Assembly: GCA_963829355.1 (NCBI GenBank)
Contig: CAWHHZ010000016.1
Location: forward strand, 1-64,000
Source: CAWHHZ01 sp963829355
GTDB taxonomy: Bacteria > Acidobacteriota > Thermoanaerobaculia > Gp7-AA8 > JAHWKK01
Direction of reading: 5' to 3'
Length of the DNA: 64,000 bases
A program made the position numbers and the translations under genes. Positions 55,742 to 64,000 of this stretch are shown here, piece by piece. The stretch's first letter is position 1, and each line of letters starts with the position of its first letter. The notes below the pieces were generated by a model. It was given only the letters and a program-made list of their open reading frames with translations. It had not been told where the DNA came from and did no database searches.

Positions 55742-56943
55742 CAGACGAGCTCCAGAATGTGACCGAGCTTTCTCTTTTTCGTTTCCAGATATTTTCTTGT
55801 CCCCTCGGATGGCTCGATCTCGAGAGGAATCCGCTCGACGATCTCCAGCCCGAAACCTTCGATCGCCACGTACTTCGCAGGGTTGTTGGTCATCAGACGC
55901 ATGCGACGAACACCGATATCGCGCAGAATCTGGCTGCCCGTTCCGTAGTCGCGGATGTCGGGCGCAAAGCCAAGCTTCCGATTCGCCTCGATCGTGTCAT
56001 CACCCTCGTCCTGAAGAGCATACGCCTTCATCTTGTTCGCGAGCCCGATTCCCCGGCCTTCCTGAAGCAGATAGAGGATGACGCCCTTTCCTTCCGCTTC
56101 AACCATCTCGATCGCTCGCTCGAGCTGCTGACCGCAGTCGCAGCGCCGGGAACGGAAAACGTCACCTGTCAGACATGAGGAATGGACGCGAACGAGCACC
56201 TCGTCCGACTCGTCGATCTCTCCCTTGACCAGTGCAACGTGCTCCTCACCATTGATGTCGTTGCTATATGCGTAGACCGTGAAGTCTCCCCACACCGTGG
56301 GCAGCTTCGGCGAGGCGACACGTCTGATGTGCCTCTCGTGCTGCATCCGGTATTTGATCAGGTCGGCGACGGAGATGATCTTCAGACCGTGCTCCACCGC
56401 GTATTTCTTCAGATCGGGAAGCCGCGCCATCGTGCCGTCCGGATTCATCACTTCACAGATCACCGAGGCCGGCGTCATCCCCGCGATCGCCGCGAGATCG
56501 ACCGAAGCTTCGGTCTGGCCAGCCCTCTTCAACACGCCGCCCTTCTTCGCTCGCAGCGGGAAGATGTGACCCGGACGAAGCAGATCCGCGGGACGGGTAT
56601 CGGGGTCGATGGCCGTCTTCACGGTCTCGGCCCTGTCGTAGGCCGAGATGCCGGTGGTCACGCGACCGCGCGCTTCAATCGACACACAGAACGCCGTTCC
56701 GTAGTTCGAGGTATTCTTCTCGACCATGAGCGGCAGTTCCAGCTCGTCGCACCGCTCCTCTGTCATGGTCAGGCAGATGAGCCCCCGCCCGTGGGTTGCC
56801 ATGAAATTGATGGCCTCTGGCGTGATCTTTTCTGCCGCGATGCAGAGATCGCCTTCGTTCTCGCGATCCTCGTCATCAACGATGATCACCATCTTTCCCT
56901 GGCGATAGAGCTCCGCAGCTTCTTCTACTGTGGTAAACGGCAT
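55741..56943 (-). CDS. ribBA: bifunctional DHBP synthase / GTP cyclohydrolase II
   Basis: A 400-residue fusion that makes two riboflavin precursors. Residues 1-200 are RibB (VIIVDDEDRENEGDLCIAAE; FMATHGRGLICLTM; LRPGHIFPLRA), converting ribulose-5-phosphate to dihydroxybutanone phosphate. Residues about 205-400 are RibA, the zinc GTP cyclohydrolase II: HSSCLTGDVFRSRRCDCGQQ contains the three cysteines, followed by LLQEGRGIGLANKMKAY. Both active sites look intact. Coupled by overlap with the tryptophan dioxygenase gene. Confidence 0.95.
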   Translation of the reverse strand: MPFTTVEEAAELYRQGKMVIIVDDEDRENEGDLCIAAEKITPEAINFMATHGRGLICLTMTEERCDELELPLMVEKNTSNYGTAFCVSIEARGRVTTGISAYDRAETVKTAIDPDTRPADLLRPGHIFPLRAKKGGVLKRAGQTEASVDLAAIAGMTPASVICEVMNPDGTMARLPDLKKYAVEHGLKIISVADLIKYRMQHERHIRRVASPKLPTVWGDFTVYAYSNDINGEEHVALVKGEIDESDEVLVRVHSSCLTGDVFRSRRCDCGQQLERAIEMVEAEGKGVILYLLQEGRGIGLANKMKAYALQDEGDDTIEANRKLGFAPDIRDYGTGSQILRDIGVRRMRLMTNNPAKYVAIEGFGLEIVERIPLEIEPSEGTRKYLETKKRKLGHILELV

Positions 56944-56980
56944 GCAATTCCTCTCGGCCGGTCAGTTCCCGGCGATTCAG

Positions 56981-57193
56981 TCAATCGCCCTCTCCGGACT
57001 CAAATTCCGCGAGACCCTGGAGGGGAAGATCTCCCTCTTCCACCTCTCCGTAGAGGGTCTGAACCTCGTCGGCGATTTCCTCCTGCGTCAGGATCTCCTT
57101 GCGAATGAGCAGGTTGATGAGCGCCTGCGTGAGAATCCCGTTCTCCAGGATCAGGTCTTCTATCTGGTCTTCAAAGTCGTCGTCGTTGATCAT
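56981..57193 (-). CDS. small acidic hypothetical protein
   Basis: A 70-residue protein starting MINDDDFEDQIEDLILENGI and rich in Glu/Asp and Leu/Ile (LIRKEILTQEEIADEVQTLY), probably all-helical. GGGGAAG precedes the ATG, which overlaps the stop of accC (ATGA), and ribBA starts 37 bp downstream. The tight overlap in an operon supports expression. No domain is recognised; it might be an accessory of the carboxylase. Confidence 0.65.
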   Translation of the reverse strand: MINDDDFEDQIEDLILENGILTQALINLLIRKEILTQEEIADEVQTLYGEVEEGDLPLQGLAEFESGEGD

Positions 57194-58683
57194 CTTCCCC
57201 AATTCCCCAATCTTTCCCATACGGTCGGAAGAGCCTGCGCTTCGCTTTCCTCTCCGGACCGCGTCGTGGTTCGTACAGCGTTGTCGAGCATGGCCGCCAC
57301 AGCCCACGTACTCTTCGTCGGATGCTTCGCCAACTCGTCCTCATGCGTCGCAATGAAGGTCGTGTCGTGCTCGCCGGCACCAAATTGCTCGTGCTCGATG
57401 ATTCTTCTCAGATGTCCGATGTTCGTCTTCGTCCCGAGGATGACGTACTCGCGAAGCGCACGAATGGTCCGGGCAATTGCCTGCTCCCTGTCATCAGCAT
57501 GACACACGAGCTTGGCAAGCATCGGATCGTAGGTCACGCCCACTTCAATTCCCGCTCCCACTCCGGAGTCGACGCGGATCCCCGGGCCCTCCGGCTCCCT
57601 GTACACGCCGATCATCCCGGTCTGCGGCAGGTACCCCTGGTCGGGATCCTCCGCGTAGATGCGGCACTCGATCGCGTGGCCGCGCTGCGAGAGATCCTCC
57701 TGGCGCCACGGGAGTCCTTCCCCGGATGCAACGGCAATCTGCGCCTTCACGAGGTCGGTCCCCACCACCAACTCAGTCACCGGGTGCTCCACCTGGAGCC
57801 GTGTGTTCATCTCGAGAAAGAAGAAGTCATCGCCCGAAACGATGAACTCGACCGTACCGGCGTTTCTGTATCCAATTCCGGCAGCACCACTGATCGCCGC
57901 CTCCGCCATCCGTTTCCTCAGCCCGTCCGGGTAGTTCGGGGCAGGCGACTCCTCGATCACCTTCTGATGGCGGCGCTGGACAGAGCAATCGCGCTCGAAC
58001 AGATGAACGACATTCCCCTCACCATCCCCGAAGATCTGGAACTCGATATGGCGAGGATTCGTCACGAAGCGCTCGAGAAGCAGGGTTCCATCTCCAAACG
58101 ACTTCTCCGCTTCGCGTCTCGCTGACGCGATTGCTCCCTCGAGTTGGTCGGCGGCGGTCACCAGCTTCATTCCCTTGCCACCACCACCGGCCGAGGCCTT
58201 GACAAGCAGCGGAAAGCCGACTCGCTTCGCCTCCGCTTGCAGACGCTCGGTACTCTGATCGTCACCGTCGTATCCGGGGACCACCGGGACGCCGAGCTTC
58301 TGCATGAGCTGCCGCGCCTCCGCCTTCGATCCCATCTTCTCGATGACGCCGGCCGAAGGGCCGATGAAAATCATTCCGGCGTCTTCCGTGGCGGCAGCCA
58401 TCGCGGCCCTCTCGGAGAGAAAACCGTATCCGGGATGGATCGCATCGGCCTCGACCTCTCTCGCCAGATCGACGATCCTGCCGACGTTGAGATAGGTTTC
58501 GGCGACGGTTCCCCGCCCCAGCGAGACGACCTTGTCGAACAGCCGCGATACGGGGGGAACATGATCGTCCTCGGCTCGTGCAAGGACCGTCTCGATGCCG
58601 AGCTCCCGGCAGCTTCTCGCGATACGAGCCGCAATCTCCCCGCGGTTCGCAACCAGCACCCTGCCGATCTTTACTCGACCCAC
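57190..58683 (-). CDS. accC: biotin carboxylase / acyl-CoA carboxylase biotin-carboxylase subunit
   Basis: A 497-residue ATP-grasp enzyme that carboxylates biotin with bicarbonate. KIGRVLVANRGEIAARIARS, ADAIHPGYGFLSERA, the glycine-rich loop KASAGGGGKGMK, FERDCSVQRRHQKVIEESPA and EMNTRLQVEHPVTE are all intact. The GTG start overlaps the upstream hydratase gene by 13 bp. No biotin-carrier domain is attached and no carboxyltransferase gene is in this run, so partners are elsewhere. Proximity to an enoyl-CoA hydratase suggests a branched-chain or propionyl/methylcrotonyl-CoA carboxylase rather than fatty-acid synthesis; this is inference. Confidence 0.9.
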   Translation of the reverse strand: MGRVKIGRVLVANRGEIAARIARSCRELGIETVLARAEDDHVPPVSRLFDKVVSLGRGTVAETYLNVGRIVDLAREVEADAIHPGYGFLSERAAMAAATEDAGMIFIGPSAGVIEKMGSKAEARQLMQKLGVPVVPGYDGDDQSTERLQAEAKRVGFPLLVKASAGGGGKGMKLVTAADQLEGAIASARREAEKSFGDGTLLLERFVTNPRHIEFQIFGDGEGNVVHLFERDCSVQRRHQKVIEESPAPNYPDGLRKRMAEAAISGAAGIGYRNAGTVEFIVSGDDFFFLEMNTRLQVEHPVTELVVGTDLVKAQIAVASGEGLPWRQEDLSQRGHAIECRIYAEDPDQGYLPQTGMIGVYREPEGPGIRVDSGVGAGIEVGVTYDPMLAKLVCHADDREQAIARTIRALREYVILGTKTNIGHLRRIIEHEQFGAGEHDTTFIATHEDELAKHPTKSTWAVAAMLDNAVRTTTRSGEESEAQALPTVWERLGNWGR

Positions 58684-59459
58684 GGAGCCTTCTCCTTGGC
58701 GAGAAATGCGGCCATTCCCTCCTGCCCCTCGCGCGAGACCCTGCGTTCCGCGATGGCCTCGATGGTGTACGGCACGGCCTCTTCAAAGCTGTTGTGTGCC
58801 ACGAAGTCGATCAGCTTCTTGCAATGGCGGACGGCATCAGGACCTGAGCCCCTGAGTTGCTCCACACTCTCGGCCACGAGCCGGTCGAGCTCGCTCACAT
58901 CCTCGGCTACCCGGTGCACCAGACCGATGCGCAGTGCCCGCTCGGCGTCGAATCGTTCTCCCGTGAGAAACAGCGCCCTGGCGTGTGACTCGCCGATCTT
59001 CCGGATGACATAGGGAGAGATGACGGCAGGCAGAATCCCGAGCTTGACCTCCGAGAGACCGAACTTCGATCCGCGCTCACAGATGGCGATGTCACAGATC
59101 GAGACCAGCCCGACTCCTCCGCCGATTGCCGCGCCCTGAATGCGTCCGATGATCGGTGCCGGCGACTCGTTCATGAGGGCGAACATCTTCGCAAGCAGAG
59201 CCGAGTCGTGGATGTTCTCCTCGCGCGAGTAGCTCACCATCCGGGACATCCAGTTCAGATCGGCTCCGGCGCAGAAGTTCCTGCCGTCGCTCCTGAGAAT
59301 GATCGCCCGCAAATCGCTGCGCCCGGAGATCTCCTCGAACAGCTCGATCGCCTCGGCGATGAGCTCGTCATTGAATGCGTTGTGCACATCGGGTCTGTGG
59401 AGCGTCAGCGATAGAACGCCTCGCTCCTCGACCACCTCGAGAGTCTTGAACTCTTTCAT
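58671..59459 (-). CDS. enoyl-CoA hydratase/isomerase family (methylglutaconyl-CoA hydratase-like)
   Basis: A 262-residue crotonase-fold enzyme. A GAGGAG site directly precedes MKEFKTLEVVEERG, preferred over a GTG 21 bp upstream. The oxyanion-hole segments GRNFCAGADLNWMSRM and IQGAAIGGGVGLVSICD and the region SEVKLGILPAVISPYV are typical; the WM after CAGADLN resembles methylglutaconyl-CoA hydratases of leucine breakdown. It overlaps accC, consistent with an acyl-CoA catabolic operon. Assignment to leucine degradation is plausible but not proven. Confidence 0.85.
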   Translation of the reverse strand: MKEFKTLEVVEERGVLSLTLHRPDVHNAFNDELIAEAIELFEEISGRSDLRAIILRSDGRNFCAGADLNWMSRMVSYSREENIHDSALLAKMFALMNESPAPIIGRIQGAAIGGGVGLVSICDIAICERGSKFGLSEVKLGILPAVISPYVIRKIGESHARALFLTGERFDAERALRIGLVHRVAEDVSELDRLVAESVEQLRGSGPDAVRHCKKLIDFVAHNSFEEAVPYTIEAIAERRVSREGQEGMAAFLAKEKAPWVE

Positions 59460-59508
59460 TCTCTCCTCATTGTCCGGCACGCGCGGCGCCAGCGTTTGAA
59501 ACGCGGGC

Positions 59509-61476
59509 TCACCCGTGCATGCGTATCGGGATGGTGACGGTGAATGTCGTGCCGACGCCCTGCTGTGATTCTACCGCGATCGTTCCGCCATGCATCTCGA
59601 CGATCTGCCTGGTGATATAGAGGCCGAGACCGGTGCCCTTCACTTCAGCTCCGCCCTCTCTCACTCTGTAGAACCGTTCGAAAATCTTGTGGAGCTTGGA
59701 GGCCTCGATCCCTTCACCATCGTCCGCCACGATGACCGCAACCTCCTCGGTGCCGTCCTTGACAGTCACGACGATCGTCGAATCGTGCCGTGAATACTTG
59801 CAGGCGTTCGAGATCAGGTTCTCCAATACCTGCCCGATCCGCAAGGGATCGGCTTCGAGCGGGGGAACGTTTCCTTCGCGACGGAACTCGATCTGCTGGG
59901 TCGCGGTCCTCCGGAAGCGCGCGATGATCGTTTCGATCACGGAGCCGAGCTCCACACTCTCGAGCTCGAGCGAGAACCGGCCAGCGTCCATTTTGGAGGC
60001 ATCGAGCAGGTCCTCGACGAGACGCAGAATCTTTCGTGATTCTCCTTTGACGACATCGAGTGACTCGGTGATCCCCTCCCGATCTCCCGAGTCGATGCTC
60101 TGCTTTGCCAGGTCAACGTACCCGGAGATCGACGTCAGAGGGCTCTTGATCTCGTGGGTCACGACCGACACGAACTCGTCGCGCTCCTGATTCGCGAGTT
60201 GCTCGCTCTCGTAGAGCTGCGCATTTCGTATCGCACTCGCGGCCTGGGCGGCGATCGTCTCGAGCAGCCTGAAATGCCAGTGTCCGTAGCTGTCCGGGCG
60301 GAAGCTCTGAACGCCGATGGCGCCGATCACCGCGTCTCCGAACCGCATCGGCGCCACCACGATCGAGCGCGGACGCCTCCTGCCACGCGATGTCTCGAAC
60401 TCCTCCACCTGCTCATCCGCCTGCCTCTCAGCCTCGTAATGGACGACTTCTCCCGTCGCCATCGCCCGGCCGGTGATGCCGATCCCTTTCGGAATGGTCC
60501 GCGCCGCGGTCTGGCTCCCGCTGGCGTCGACGAACACGAGGTCGATCCCTGCGTCGCGGTTGGTCAGCGCCACGAAGAAGCGATCCCACGACAGAACCTG
60601 CCGCGTCTCTTTTGCGAGAATGCTGAAGAGCTCCCGAGTCGAGAGGGTCGAGTTGAGGAGATTGCCGATCGTATTCAACGCCTTCTGCTCGCGATTGATC
60701 TTCATCAGGTTCGCGTTGAGCTTGAGGATCAGCGACACGGCTGCGGTGAGGGCGAGCATGATGATCGCTGCCCAATCCTCCTCGAAGGCGCCGATGAGGT
60801 TCCAGGTGATGATCGCCAGCGGGAGACTCGCCAGGATGCTCAAGCCGGTCCAAAGCACTGTCACCGGCCACAGACGCGTCCGTAGATCGGAAAAACCGAA
60901 CCGCGAGTACACCGCCACGGACGTGAGGGTCGAGTGTGCGAGGAAGAATCCTCCGGAGAACAGCAGCATCGCGAGCAGGGGGTTTACGCCGCTCGAGAGC
61001 TCCATCGCCGGCAGCTGGAGAAAGATCATCACCATCAACGCACCGGAGAGCACCGCGATGATGTGAAGACCTGTGTCGAAGAAGAGGGAAAGGAGTGTCT
61101 CTTCCCGCTCCTTTCGTAGCCGTTGAACGATCCAGGTCACGATCCGGTCAACCGAGATCAGCGTCGCGGCAGCAACTCCTCCGAGAAGTTGGAAAAATAC
61201 GATCAGGAATGCGAACCCTAGGTGGAACTTCGCCGAAGGGGCAACGCGAATGGCGAGAAAGAGCTGCAGAATCGTGAAAGCACCCGTGTAGATGACGAAA
61301 TGCCTCATGCTGATCGGCGGGCGCTGGAGATAGAACCACGCGAGAATGCCCACGCCGATGATTCCGATCGACCAGCGGATGACGACAGTCACTCGAGGCA
61401 GCTCCGCCGTGGCCGTACGACGACTCAGCACCGTCGTTTCAGCCAGCTCGGCTGTTCTGTTCCGTATGGAGCTCAT
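59509..61476 (-). CDS. membrane sensor histidine kinase with GAF domain
   Basis: A 655-residue kinase. The N-terminal half has about seven transmembrane segments (VVIRWSIGIIGVGILAWFYL; FHLGFAFLIVFFQLLGGVAA; PVTVLWTGLSILASLPLAII; others). A GAF domain follows (LLNSTLSTRELFSILAKETR; IVVAPMRFGDAVIGAIGVQS), then HisKA with the phospho-acceptor His in VSVVTHEIKSPLTSISGYVD, and HATPase_c with N box LENLISNACKYS, G1 VADDGEGIEASK and G2 GTGLGLYITRQIVEMHGG. No response regulator is adjacent, so it may phosphorelay to an unlinked partner. Its stop is about 50 bp before the hydratase start. Confidence 0.93.
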   Translation of the reverse strand: MSSIRNRTAELAETTVLSRRTATAELPRVTVVIRWSIGIIGVGILAWFYLQRPPISMRHFVIYTGAFTILQLFLAIRVAPSAKFHLGFAFLIVFFQLLGGVAAATLISVDRIVTWIVQRLRKEREETLLSLFFDTGLHIIAVLSGALMVMIFLQLPAMELSSGVNPLLAMLLFSGGFFLAHSTLTSVAVYSRFGFSDLRTRLWPVTVLWTGLSILASLPLAIITWNLIGAFEEDWAAIIMLALTAAVSLILKLNANLMKINREQKALNTIGNLLNSTLSTRELFSILAKETRQVLSWDRFFVALTNRDAGIDLVFVDASGSQTAARTIPKGIGITGRAMATGEVVHYEAERQADEQVEEFETSRGRRRPRSIVVAPMRFGDAVIGAIGVQSFRPDSYGHWHFRLLETIAAQAASAIRNAQLYESEQLANQERDEFVSVVTHEIKSPLTSISGYVDLAKQSIDSGDREGITESLDVVKGESRKILRLVEDLLDASKMDAGRFSLELESVELGSVIETIIARFRRTATQQIEFRREGNVPPLEADPLRIGQVLENLISNACKYSRHDSTIVVTVKDGTEEVAVIVADDGEGIEASKLHKIFERFYRVREGGAEVKGTGLGLYITRQIVEMHGGTIAVESQQGVGTTFTVTIPIRMHG

Positions 61477-61501
61477 GCCTGCGGATGTGCAGTAGAAAGA
61501 T

Positions 61502-61589
61502 TGGTGCCCAAGGAGGGACTCGAACCCTCACGACCACAAAGGTCGGCAGATTTTGAGTCTGCTGCGTCTGCCAATTCCGCCACTCGGGC
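61502..61589 (-). tRNA. tRNA-Leu(CAA)
   Basis: An 88-nt class II tRNA including CCA: acceptor GCCCGAG...TTGGGC(A), D-arm with GGCGGAATTGGCAGAC, anticodon stem-loop GCAGA CTCAAAA TCTGC (anticodon CAA), a long variable arm (CGACCTTTGTGGTCG) and T-arm GAGGGTTCGAGTCCCTC. The long variable arm and A-rich anticodon loop fit leucine. Confidence 0.93.
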
Positions 61590-61621
61590 TTTCTGCGGCT
61601 TCTGTCTGGCGCTGATCGCGA

Positions 61622-62881
61622 TCAATGGGAGGACGCGACATCAAGCGATTCCCAGCGTCTCGCATGGTGGTGCAATTCTTCGTCGGTCAGCACCCGATCC
61701 GACTTTTTCGCTTTCTCGAAAAGGCTCTTCGCCAGGTCCTCGTTCGCCTGATACCCGTGATGCTCGAGCCAGTACTGCACGTTCGAGAGGCCGCACATCG
61801 GGCCGATCTCGATAATCTGTTCCAAACCGAACAGCTCTGCCGGAACTCCGCTGTAAACGCGATCGGCGAGCCAATCACTTCCCTTTCGCTTCGCTTTGAT
61901 GATCGCCGCGGCATGAACCCCCGTTCCAGTACGGAACGCGTCTCTGCCAAAGACGGGGTACTGATCGCCGATCGGGACTCCGGTCGCCTCAGACACGGCC
62001 TCCAGATACTGTGGCATCTTCCTCAGATCATTGTCGATCCAGCCGATGAGCTTGAGGTTTACCATCAACTGGTCGAGCGGCGTGTTTCCGACACGCTCAC
62101 CAATTCCGATCGCACAGCCGTGTACACGGTCCGCTCCCGCCTCGAGGGCCGCAATCGTGTTGATGACGCCAAGCCCGCGGTCGGAATGCCCGTGCCAGTC
62201 TACCCCTACCTCCGGATTGACCCGCTCCACGATCCCTCTGACGAAACGAACCAGATTGCGGGCGCCCCACGGCGTGGCGTGCCCGACCGTATCGCAGACG
62301 CAGACGCGTGTGGCACCCGCTTCGATCGCCGCGGTGTAGAGCTTCTCGATATCCGACGGCTTCGCGCGGATCGTGTCCTCGGTCACCATCATCACAGGGA
62401 GATTCTCTGCAACGGCGAACTTCACTGCCTTCACCGTCGTGTCAATCAACCAGTCGATGTCCCACTCCTCCGCATACTGGCGGATGGGGGACGAACCGAT
62501 GAAAGTGCACGCCTCGATCGGAATGCCAATCTCCTGGGAGATCTCGGCGATCGGGCGGATGTCATTGACGTGTGTCCGGGCGGCGCAATTTGCACGGATG
62601 GCGAGCTTGGAATCGCGGATCTCCGCTGCGAGACGCCGGACGGTCTTCTGCACATGCGGCCCGGCGCCGGGGAGCCCGATATCAGCAGTGTCGATCCCGA
62701 GATCATTCATGAGATGAAGGATCCGGATCTTCTCGTCGATCGACGGATCTTTGACCGACGGGGACTGAAGACCGTCCCGCAGAGTCTCGTCGTCGAACTC
62801 GATCTTTCGATCGTGCGGCCTCGACGGCTGCTCCCCGGCGACATTCCAGTCGTAGATCAGATCGTGTTCGTTCATCTCCAT
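61622..62881 (-). CDS. HMGL/LeuA-family pyruvate carboxyltransferase-like enzyme
   Basis: A 419-residue protein of the DRE-TIM family (2-isopropylmalate, homocitrate, citramalate synthases and HMG-CoA lyase). The start at MEMNEHDLIYDWNVAG follows GGGAGGC. The catalytic motif appears as FDDETLRDGLQSPSVKDPSI and the metal-binding HGH as GVDWHGHSDRGLGV, with VCDTVGHATPWGARNLVRF and CAIGIGERVGNTPLDQLMVN. It more resembles LeuA-type synthases than HMG-CoA lyases. No leucine biosynthetic partner is next to it, so the substrate stays open. Confidence 0.85.
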   Translation of the reverse strand: MEMNEHDLIYDWNVAGEQPSRPHDRKIEFDDETLRDGLQSPSVKDPSIDEKIRILHLMNDLGIDTADIGLPGAGPHVQKTVRRLAAEIRDSKLAIRANCAARTHVNDIRPIAEISQEIGIPIEACTFIGSSPIRQYAEEWDIDWLIDTTVKAVKFAVAENLPVMMVTEDTIRAKPSDIEKLYTAAIEAGATRVCVCDTVGHATPWGARNLVRFVRGIVERVNPEVGVDWHGHSDRGLGVINTIAALEAGADRVHGCAIGIGERVGNTPLDQLMVNLKLIGWIDNDLRKMPQYLEAVSEATGVPIGDQYPVFGRDAFRTGTGVHAAAIIKAKRKGSDWLADRVYSGVPAELFGLEQIIEIGPMCGLSNVQYWLEHHGYQANEDLAKSLFEKAKKSDRVLTDEELHHHARRWESLDVASSH

Positions 62882-62994
62882 CGCGCCTCCCTCTCGGCGG
62901 GCTGATCGTTCAATGCTCTCCGTCAGCAAATACCATCGTAACGGAATTCCAGTTTCGGAGGCCCTGAGGCGCTGGCGCTGAACATACTCCCGCA

Positions 62995-63165
62995 TGTCAT
63001 CCTGAGAGGCTGTGAAAAAATCCAGCGTGCCCTGCGCTGGTGGTGCTTACGGTTCGAGCTCAAGGAATGAGGAGGAGTCGCGGTGGTTCCTCGGTGACGA
63101 CGAGTGATCCTTCGGCTCGCTCAGGACAGGCGCGGAGATCGGGCCGTAACCACCACCAGCCCAAA
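62995..63165 (-). repeat. about 175-bp dispersed repeat, copy 2 (inverted)
   Basis: The reverse complement of 26562-26742 with scattered substitutions and one short deletion. A partial copy of the GCTGGATT...TTTCACAGCCTCT end follows at about 63266-63303, and GTCATCCTGAGCG-family sequence fills 63320-63420. The interval 62882-63406 has no supportable gene. Confidence 0.9.
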
Positions 63166-63406
63166 GGGTTACGGGCAGGGCGTCGCCGATCGCGTTGTCG
63201 CAGTTCCTTTCCGATGAACCACATCGCTGCGTCACTGCTTCGCGCGCTCGAGACGTCGCCGCGCCCGTAACGCAGGGTACGCTGGATTCTTTCACAGCCT
63301 CTGAGCCGCCGGATCCCGCGAAGCGGGAGAAGGACGGTCGAAGGATCGCGTGGCCTCATACTCGCAATTCACTCCTGGTCATGCCGCACGCGATCCTTCG
63401 CTGCGC

Positions 63407-63835
63407 TCAGGATGACGAGCGGGGCTCACTGACACAGTGGGCGCGCAGCGCTTCCAGCCAGCCGGCCACCTCCTCGGTCGAGACCTCGACGCGGACGGTT
63501 CGTGCGAGCATCGCGTCGACCTCGGCTCGACTGATGTCCCGCGAGACCGGATAGAGATGGATATGAAGATGGGGAACTGCGAGACCCAGCTTCACAGCCA
63601 GAACCTTGTCGGCACCGAACAGATCGATCAGCGCCTGCTCCGCAACGCGATAGAGATCGAAGAACAGACGTGCATCCTCGACGGACAGATCGGAAATGTT
63701 CTCGACGTGAGCGCGAGCCGTCAGGACCGTGTGCCCTTCGCAGGCAAACTCGTCCGACAACCGCGCAGTCGCCACTTCGTTCTCCGCAAAGTTCGAGGGA
63801 AGATCTCCGCAGAGCGCGCAATCAGTCTCCATCAC
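63407..63835 (-). CDS. HIT-family hydrolase-like protein
   Basis: A 142-residue histidine-triad protein. It begins METDCALCGDLPS (a CxxC), continues TVLTARAHVENISDLSVEDA and contains the HxHxH triad in LGLAVPHLHIHLYPVSRDIS. HIT proteins hydrolyse nucleotide phosphoramidates or dinucleotides. The last few residues (EPRSSS) lie in a GTCATCCTGAG-type repeat, so the C-terminus may be repeat-derived. Start at either of two adjacent ATG codons (63835 or 63832). Confidence 0.85.
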   Translation of the reverse strand: MMETDCALCGDLPSNFAENEVATARLSDEFACEGHTVLTARAHVENISDLSVEDARLFFDLYRVAEQALIDLFGADKVLAVKLGLAVPHLHIHLYPVSRDISRAEVDAMLARTVRVEVSTEEVAGWLEALRAHCVSEPRSSS

Positions 63836-63853
63836 CTCATCGTACGACAGTTC

Positions 63854-64000
63854 TCACCGTGCAATCCGTCGCAGCGTGCGAACGGGTCCTCCGCCGCTTT
63901 CGATCAAACGCGGCTTTGAGTCTCCATGCAGACGAAATCTCGCGAACTCCCGGTCGAAATCCTGGCCGCTTCTCGTAATCTCGTCGATCATTCCGGTGAA
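63854..64000 (-). CDS. C-terminal 48 residues of an unidentified protein, 5' end outside window
   Basis: An open frame enters from the right edge and ends at TGA 63854-63856: GMIDEITRSGQDFDREFARF, then RLHGDSKPRLIESGGGPVRT and LRRIAR. It is basic and helical near the end. It ends 18 bp before the HIT gene on the same strand, so the two may be co-transcribed. No family can be assigned from this fragment. Confidence 0.5.
   Translation of the reverse strand, partial: FTGMIDEITRSGQDFDREFARFRLHGDSKPRLIESGGGPVRTLRRIAR

Overview
The window is GC-rich bacterial DNA with short intergenic spaces and operons on both strands. A cluster of five Ser/Thr kinase-TPR proteins, a TonB/ExbB/ExbD system with a TPR lipoprotein, an imuA-imuB-dnaE2 mutasome and an amino-acid/acyl-CoA catabolic gene set together suggest an Acidobacteriota-like soil or sediment lineage. 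This is an inference from gene content only; there is no rRNA in the window.

Layout. 0-8 kb: a truncated nucleotidyltransferase, an M16 peptidase pair (one with and one without the zinc motif), a frameshifted kbl, a membrane fatty-acid hydroxylase and a three-domain regulator (winged helix, alpha/beta hydrolase, cyclase-like). 8-15 kb: hutH, purA, a CAU tRNA next to tilS, hpt and a YqiA-like esterase. 15-22.4 kb: imuA, imuB, an S23 four-helix-bundle gene and dnaE2, all loaded with palindromic and short tandem repeats. 22-33 kb: a GGDEF-EAL-REC protein, a CDF-type transporter, GNAT, NosL, a PNPOx-like protein, a MntA/HepT toxin-antitoxin pair, and OsmC divergent from a GlxA-type AraC regulator. 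33-47 kb: five paralogous cytoplasmic kinase-TPR proteins (one on minus, four in tandem on plus) and a DUF4388/TPR protein. 47-55 kb: a bactofilin-like protein with an M23 peptidase, a TVP38 protein, a thiolase, and the TPR lipoprotein-tonB-exbB-exbD-exbD operon with a clear promoter and terminator. 55-62 kb: a minus-strand run of histidine kinase, enoyl-CoA hydratase, biotin carboxylase, small acidic protein, ribBA and tryptophan dioxygenase-like gene. 61.5-64 kb: tRNA-Leu, a LeuA/HMGL-family lyase-synthase, repeats, a HIT protein and a partial gene.

Two features dominate. First, intergenic space is full of repeats: heptamer (TTCATCG) and octamer (TCGTTGAG, GGGTTCAG) tandem arrays in both orientations, and 80-180 bp inverted-repeat elements. 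Two 103-bp elements with the same three-stem architecture lie inside the coding regions of imuB and dnaE2. An S23 gene is bracketed by inverted heptamer arrays. Second, many otherwise well-conserved genes (purA, tilS, kbl, dnaE2, tonB, several kinases) are split by single-base indels. Their composite translations are full length, so sequencing or assembly indels are the most economical explanation; genes called 'frameshifted' here should be read that way unless resequenced.
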